A stretch of DNA of 64,000 nucleotides from Sulfurospirillum halorespirans DSM 13726 (GTDB taxonomy: Bacteria; Campylobacterota; Campylobacteria; Campylobacterales; Sulfurospirillaceae): assembly GCF_001723605.1 (NCBI RefSeq), contig NZ_CP017111.1, positions 1,488,001 to 1,552,000 on the forward strand, written 5' to 3'. Numbering within the stretch: position 1 is the stretch's first letter; every line of letters starts with the position of its first letter. The position numbers were made by a program, and so were the translations under genes. Below the pieces are notes generated by a model. It did no database searches and was not told the DNA's origin. It saw nothing but the letters and a program-made list of their open reading frames with translations. Of the stretch, positions 60,153 to 64,000 are shown piece after piece.

Positions 60153-60629
60153 ATGAAAAAGACGCTTAGTCTGCTTGTTAGTAGTGTTGCGCTATTGGCT
60201 GTAACAGGAGGTGCATTAAACGCATCTGAACAAATTGCAAAATATGACAATTTAAATCATGTTGTCAACCCGGATGGCAAAAAGGCATATGTCTTAAACT
60301 ATGTTGAAACAGCGGATGGAAAGCCTGATAAAAAACTAACAATTAATATTCCAGAACTTCCCTACAAAGCCAGCTTCAATTTATGTCCAAATGTTGAAGA
60401 AGCAGATAAATGCAAAGGGTCTGTCTTTGTTAGAAAAAATGACGCTGAATTTTTAGTAGACTACAATGTAGTATTTTTAGACAGCATGAAAGACAAAAAA
60501 CCAGCTATAACACAAATTGAGAGTACAGAGGTCCCAATGGCTCTAAATGTCAAAAGCGATGAAGAGGAATTGTTTCTTTACCAAACATTGAGCGTTCACA
60601 ACCGTTATTGGATGTTAAAAAACAAATAA
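60153..60629 (+). CDS. Periplasmic protein of unknown function
   Basis: A 158-residue protein with a clear signal peptide (KKTLSLLVSSVALLAVTGGALNA) and AAAGGAAC ribosome site. The mature part is mostly beta-type and has two cysteines (FNLCPNVEEADKCKGS) that could form a disulfide. No family is recognised. It is intact among decayed genes and has its own terminator (60639-60677). Confidence 0.7.
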   Translation: MKKTLSLLVSSVALLAVTGGALNASEQIAKYDNLNHVVNPDGKKAYVLNYVETADGKPDKKLTINIPELPYKASFNLCPNVEEADKCKGSVFVRKNDAEFLVDYNVVFLDSMKDKKPAITQIESTEVPMALNVKSDEEELFLYQTLSVHNRYWMLKNK

Positions 60630-60638
60630 AACCTTGTG

Positions 60639-60677
60639 AAGAAGTGGGTTTTAACAAGAAAGAGCCTGCTTCTTTTT
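60639..60677 (+). terminator. Terminator after the periplasmic protein gene
   Basis: AAGAAGTGGG (60639-60648) pairs with CCTGCTTCTT (60665-60674) with two G-U pairs, followed by TTTTT. Confidence 0.6.
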
Positions 60678-60874
60678 AAAACATTGCTCTTACCTTTCTA
60701 TTTTTCTATTTTAACATCGTTTTTAAGCCATAAAACTTAATCAAAAGTGCCGTCCCTCTTTTTGAAGACTTAATATATCAATACATTCAGATTATGATTG
60801 TGTACTTGAAGATGAAATACTCACGCTTGAGAGTTACAGATTTATTATGCGTTTAAACTTTAAAGCTTGAAATT

Positions 60875-61153
60875 TTGAATCAATGGATAAACAACTCATC
60901 AGAAACTATTTCATCATTAGCGGCAAAAGAGCGATTGATTAGCAAAAAGTGTATTAAAAAGAAAAAAATACTCTTAAATTTTGAGCTTGCAAAACAGCCT
61001 ATTGAGTGTATAAAATATATCATCGTTCATGAGATGATTCATCTACTTGAGCGATACCACAATGATAATTTTAAATCTTTGATGGATAAATATATGCCAA
61101 ATTGGATTGAGAGAAAAAAACTCCTTGAATATTATCCTCTTTGTTGCTGTTGA
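60875..61153 (+). pseudogene. Relic of a YgjP-like (DUF45) metallopeptidase
   Basis: The readable end fits the YgjP/DUF45 family often linked to type I restriction genes: NFELAKQPIECIKYIIVHEM, then IHLLERYHNDNFKSLMDKYM and PNWIERKKLLE. The HExxH core is present as HEMIH. The usual WGSC block before it is degraded to SKKCIKK, and the N-terminal half is missing. With the HsdM relic it marks a lost type I restriction locus. Confidence 0.6.
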
Positions 61154-61176
61154 TTGAAATAATTATACTGGAGTTT

Positions 61177-62208
61177 TTACCCTAAATAATGCTCTGAGAT
61201 ATTAGCTCTTTCATGTTTCATGGCCCAAGAAACCTCCTGAAGAGCTTGTACGTAAGAAAGCCCACCAATAACTTGAATTTTAAAAAATCGCTCTTGTGCG
61301 TAATTCCATCGTAATCCATGAGTCGCATCATATTTTTGCCCTGTCTGATTTGCTGCTTTTTTAAGAGCTAATCGATACTTATTTTTATTAATAATGAATT
61401 TTGAGTGTTGTATAAGATAAGCTTTTAGCTCTTGATAAGTTTCAACTTTAACCGATAAGTTCCCTGGCTTTCCTCCTTTCTCAACATCAAATATTCTTCC
61501 TTTTTGCATAGCCTCATATGTGTCGTATTCGTAGCCTTGCAGTTGAGGCACGCTAGAGTATGTATCATCTACTCTTGCATACTCAATAGTGTCACTTAGC
61601 GTATTATCTTTTAACTTATGCGTTTGCACTCTCATATATTCATCAATACGTAAGACCCCTTCTAATCTAGCCCCTGATTCATATTGAATTTTTGCAGCAA
61701 GTTTGTACAAAGGATCTTCAATAGCATTAATAAGTGCTTTGGGGTTTTCATAAATGCGTGAAAAGTTAGGATCAGCACTGGTCTCTATCACGAGTTTGTG
61801 TTTTCTTGCATCATTAAGGATGGTTTGGCGAATGCTAAAATCGTATACATAGTGCGTATTCGTTGCATATCTTTGTTGTTCTTCAATAAATTTCTCATGA
61901 AGCATTGTTAATGCATGTTCAAGCTTACCAATTGCGCAACTAATGGTTTCAAGATATTGTTCACTTACTCCTTGAAATACCTTTTTCATCATAAAGCCCA
62001 TGATATACTCTGGGGTAAGCTTTTGAAGATCTTTAATGCCATAGTTGTCTTTTACATAATTACCTAATTGATTCCATATCTCTCTATATGTTTGAATCGT
62101 CCTAGTATTGGCTAGCTCTCCAGTTTGTTTTTGAAGAGCCTTGGATAGTCCTGGATGAAAAATGACTTCTGAGAGTAGTCCTGTTTGGTATTCAATTTTA
62201 CTTCTCAT
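61177..62208 (-). CDS. Tyrosine-type site-specific recombinase/integrase
   Basis: A 343-residue protein. The catalytic residues are visible: first Arg in YESGARLEGVLRI, the HxLR block ATHGLRWNYA, the His in MKHERANISEHYLG and the Tyr (341) near the end of the same block. The N-terminal SAM-like core-binding half covers about residues 25-150. It is full length with no stops. It overlaps the next minus-strand gene by 4 bp. It is the probable mover of the island, though no attachment sites are recognised. Confidence 0.8.
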   Translation of the reverse strand: MRSKIEYQTGLLSEVIFHPGLSKALQKQTGELANTRTIQTYREIWNQLGNYVKDNYGIKDLQKLTPEYIMGFMMKKVFQGVSEQYLETISCAIGKLEHALTMLHEKFIEEQQRYATNTHYVYDFSIRQTILNDARKHKLVIETSADPNFSRIYENPKALINAIEDPLYKLAAKIQYESGARLEGVLRIDEYMRVQTHKLKDNTLSDTIEYARVDDTYSSVPQLQGYEYDTYEAMQKGRIFDVEKGGKPGNLSVKVETYQELKAYLIQHSKFIINKNKYRLALKKAANQTGQKYDATHGLRWNYAQERFFKIQVIGGLSYVQALQEVSWAMKHERANISEHYLG

Positions 62209-62741
62209 TCGTACACCTTAGGTGTTTTGAGTTTAAATGATTTTTCACTGTAAAAACATTCGACACTTTCATTGAGTGCTTCTTCAACGATTGTCCCACT
62301 ATGTAAATAGTAATGCAATTGTCTTACCAAAATACGACATTCAACTTTACATAATGTTTCAGCTAAGATAAAATTCTTTGCTTTCCTATCAAACACTTCG
62401 ATACAAATATTGGTTGGCTTTTTAGGGTGCAAATAGAGCTTGATTCCATTCGCTCTTTCATAATTAAATATGGCATAGTTCTTTTGACTCATAAGCTGGG
62501 AATGGATAAATGCCAGTAGAATCTCTTGAAAATGAATAATGAAGATACGATTCACCAAAGGTGTTGTTCTCCAATAAAGTGTATCTATTTCGTAATAGGG
62601 ATGACTTTTTTGTAACACATACCCACTCTCAATTTTTCCATTTTTCCCAGCACTGGTTGGGATAATCTTATTTTCTGGGATTTCTATTCTATCTGTAGCA
62701 AGATAAAACTCTTGAATCAATGGTATTACATGTAAACTCAT
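62205..62741 (-). CDS. Protein of unknown function coupled to the integrase
   Basis: A 178-residue soluble protein with no family that I recognise. It starts MSLHVIPLIQEFYL; the ATTACATGTAAA sequence (62725-62736) overlaps its start. The stop overlaps the integrase start by 4 bp, so the two are translated together. It may be an integrase accessory factor. Confidence 0.6.
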   Translation of the reverse strand: MSLHVIPLIQEFYLATDRIEIPENKIIPTSAGKNGKIESGYVLQKSHPYYEIDTLYWRTTPLVNRIFIIHFQEILLAFIHSQLMSQKNYAIFNYERANGIKLYLHPKKPTNICIEVFDRKAKNFILAETLCKVECRILVRQLHYYLHSGTIVEEALNESVECFYSEKSFKLKTPKVYE

Positions 62742-62813
62742 ACGAACTCCTTATATAGTTTTTTTGTAAAGATAAAACCCTATAGATACTATTCGTTTTA
62801 AAAAGCATAATTT

Positions 62814-63323
62814 TTAAAAATCACTCTTTACTTGCCTTACAGCATATTTAAGATCTTCAACTTTTTGTTTTATGTTGGGATAAAGTCTGGCTATAAGAGT
62901 ATGATCTACTTTGAAAGAATGGTGTTTTGCTAAAAAGGCCTTTACTTTTGGAAAACTAAAATGTTCTTCTTTAACTAAGCGATAGACCAAAGGGGCATAG
63001 TGTCCTAATAGCTTAGACGACTTGGTAACCTTTTTCTTTTTGTGGGCTGCTAATGTCACTTTTATTTGCATGTTAAATTTCTCCTCTAGGGTAGTTAATT
63101 CCTTTGAATGCTTTTTTGCAGAACCAAGGTGTAAGGTATGGTAATGTGCTTCAAGGGAGAATAGAAGCGCACTATGTAAAAGATGAGAGCGATTTAGCTT
63201 AGAATCATTTCGTGATTTAAGAGCGTAGTAACGCTCTAAACTATTTTCCAAAATTTCACATTGCGTTACATCTGGTATTTTTGAAAATTTCCGTAAAAGC
63301 TGCTCTTGGGTATATGTTTTCAA
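62814..63323 (-). CDS. Protein of unknown function, 169 aa, mobile-element type
   Basis: A basic, helical protein (KKKKVTKSSKLLGHYAPLVY, then RLVKEEHFSFPKVKAFLAKH and FKVDHTLIARLYP). The end looks like a helix-turn-helix (short helix, turn, DHTLIARLY), which suggests DNA binding, as in mobilisation or replication accessory proteins. No close family is known to me. It follows the AlpA-like gene by 6 bp. Confidence 0.55.
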   Translation of the reverse strand: MKTYTQEQLLRKFSKIPDVTQCEILENSLERYYALKSRNDSKLNRSHLLHSALLFSLEAHYHTLHLGSAKKHSKELTTLEEKFNMQIKVTLAAHKKKKVTKSSKLLGHYAPLVYRLVKEEHFSFPKVKAFLAKHHSFKVDHTLIARLYPNIKQKVEDLKYAVRQVKSDF

Positions 63324-63329
63324 GAAATA

Positions 63330-63533
63330 TTATTTAGATTTATTTTGTAGATTTATTTCATAAGCTATAGGATCTTTTAAATATTCCATTAATTCACTTT
63401 CCCTCCACCGTGGGCTCCTAGAGCCTAAATAGATGGGAGAAGGCGCTTTTTTTAATTTCATTAGATTGCGCCAGCTACCTTCTTTTTTATTAACTATTTG
63501 AAGTACATTTGCAAGACGATATAATTTATCCAT
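63330..63533 (-). CDS. AlpA-like excisionase/regulator
   Basis: A 67-residue protein with the AlpA/excisionase-type winged helix pattern: LYRLANVLQIVNKKEGSWRN, then KAPSPIYLGSRSPRWRESEL and MEYLKDP. In the family, a helix-turn-helix with a PxPxxLGxRxxRW core regulates integrase expression or directs excision. Its position at the head of the integrase operon supports this. Confidence 0.7.
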   Translation of the reverse strand: MDKLYRLANVLQIVNKKEGSWRNLMKLKKAPSPIYLGSRSPRWRESELMEYLKDPIAYEINLQNKSK

Positions 63534-63829
63534 TTTTTATTCCTAGTATGATATATTTTTTTACAAAATAAATCTGCATTTATTGCGGTATAATATTGTA
63601 TATTTTATTAATATTAGCTTATAAATGCAGTTATTTGCATATTTTACGGTTTATTTATACTACTTTAACTATTTAATTATATGATATTGTCTAATACTTC
63701 ACTTAGATGATAAAACTTTTTTATCATTCCTTGCCTTTTTTGTGATATAATGATGTAATTAAGAATTTAATGCGCTTTATTCGCGGTATATTATTGTATT
63801 TAAATTTAATAAGCTTTAAAAGGGGATAT
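63534..63829. promoter_or_regulatory. Divergent regulatory region with a repeated promoter-like block
   Basis: About 300 bp between the AlpA-like and repressor-like genes contain two similar blocks: 63575-63630 (core GCGGTATAATATTGTAT) and 63772-63835 (core GCGGTATATTATTGTAT). Both end in a piece with ATGCAG. They lie before each direction of transcription and are good candidates for operators or promoters of the repressor and integrase genes. Confidence 0.5.
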
Positions 63830-64000
63830 ATGCAGTTTAATGCAAATTATTTTATCGACCGATTACTTGATTACTATAAAGTTGCAACCATTGTTGCACT
63901 ATCTTCTAAAATGCAAATATCGCAACAAACTATAACGTCATGGCGGACACGTAATTCTGTTTCAGCAATTCGTAAAAAGTGCCGAGAATTAGGTATTTAT
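63830..64000 (+). CDS. CI-type phage repressor-like protein, N-terminal part
   Basis: The first 57 codons only; the gene runs off the window. An AGGGGATAT ribosome site precedes the ATG. The sequence (YKVATIVALSSKMQISQQTI, then TSWRTRNSVSAIRKKCRELG) fits the N-terminal helix-turn-helix of CI/Cro-like repressors with the pattern ISQQTITSWRTR as recognition helix. It would repress the divergent integrase operon. Confidence 0.7.
   Translation, partial: MQFNANYFIDRLLDYYKVATIVALSSKMQISQQTITSWRTRNSVSAIRKKCRELGIY

Noticed and set aside
1..64000. tRNA, rRNA or CRISPR array
   Set aside because: No cloverleaf-like sequence, rRNA segment or regularly spaced repeat array was seen anywhere in the window.

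Overview
The window comes from a tetrachloroethene (PCE) respiring Sulfurospirillum (Campylobacterota). The evidence is a B12-dependent reductive dehalogenase with a Tat signal that matches PceA of S. multivorans over most of its length, a second dehalogenase gene beside it, and a complete anaerobic cobamide pathway built around the CobD-like enzyme known from norcobamide synthesis. Sigma-54, Bpt, 7TM-DISM histidine kinases and dCache receptors also fit this group. The dehalogenase differs from the S. multivorans PceA I remember at many positions, so this is a different strain or species. All family names come from reading the sequences; no search was run.

Layout. 1-2.5 kb: core genes (rpoN end, J-domain protein, bpt, a 56-residue protein). 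2.5-8.9 kb: a decayed stretch with a frameshifted porin gene and a chemoreceptor gene split by a 907-bp IS5-type element, then an HD-GYP protein and an unknown protein. 9-14.5 kb: a sensor kinase and response regulator followed by a periplasmic fumarate-reductase-like system (tetraheme cytochrome, NapC/NrfH-type quinol dehydrogenase, Tat flavoprotein). 14.6-17.7 kb: ribA, ribB, ribH and an AhpD-like gene. 18-30.2 kb: the reductive dehalogenase core with pceAB, a TetR relic, a NifU-like gene, two OmpR/7TM-DISM two-component systems on the minus strand, rdhA2-rdhB2, a DUF4405-type membrane protein and NapG/NapH-like iron-sulfur proteins. 30.5-53.6 kb: one long plus-strand run for cobamide synthesis and corrinoid uptake, ending in a TetR gene. 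53.7-55.7 kb: four accessory genes (iron-sulfur flavoprotein, Rieske-like protein, PNPOx-like protein, membrane protein). 55.8-64 kb: a genomic island with small membrane proteins, type I restriction relics, a tyrosine integrase, an AlpA-like regulator and a repressor gene cut by the window end.

How it works together. The cobamide run would make the purinyl norcobamide cofactor of PceA. PceB anchors PceA outside the inner membrane. The NapGH-like proteins are candidates to pass electrons from menaquinol to PceA. The NifU-like and AhpD-like proteins are probable helpers. Several promoters (AhpD, pceA, NifU-like, DUF4405, NapG-like, iron-sulfur flavoprotein) carry CTATW-type repeats 11 or 22 bp apart. 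These match the response-regulator site reported for S. multivorans and tie the genes into one PCE regulon.

Points that stand out: a Trp at the PceA position equivalent to substrate-pocket Leu186; a shared leader with equivalent but unrelated hairpins before both dehalogenase genes; a palindrome (TTACATGTAA) present 18 times; mutually exclusive hairpins before ribA; and an operon of tiny membrane proteins on the island.
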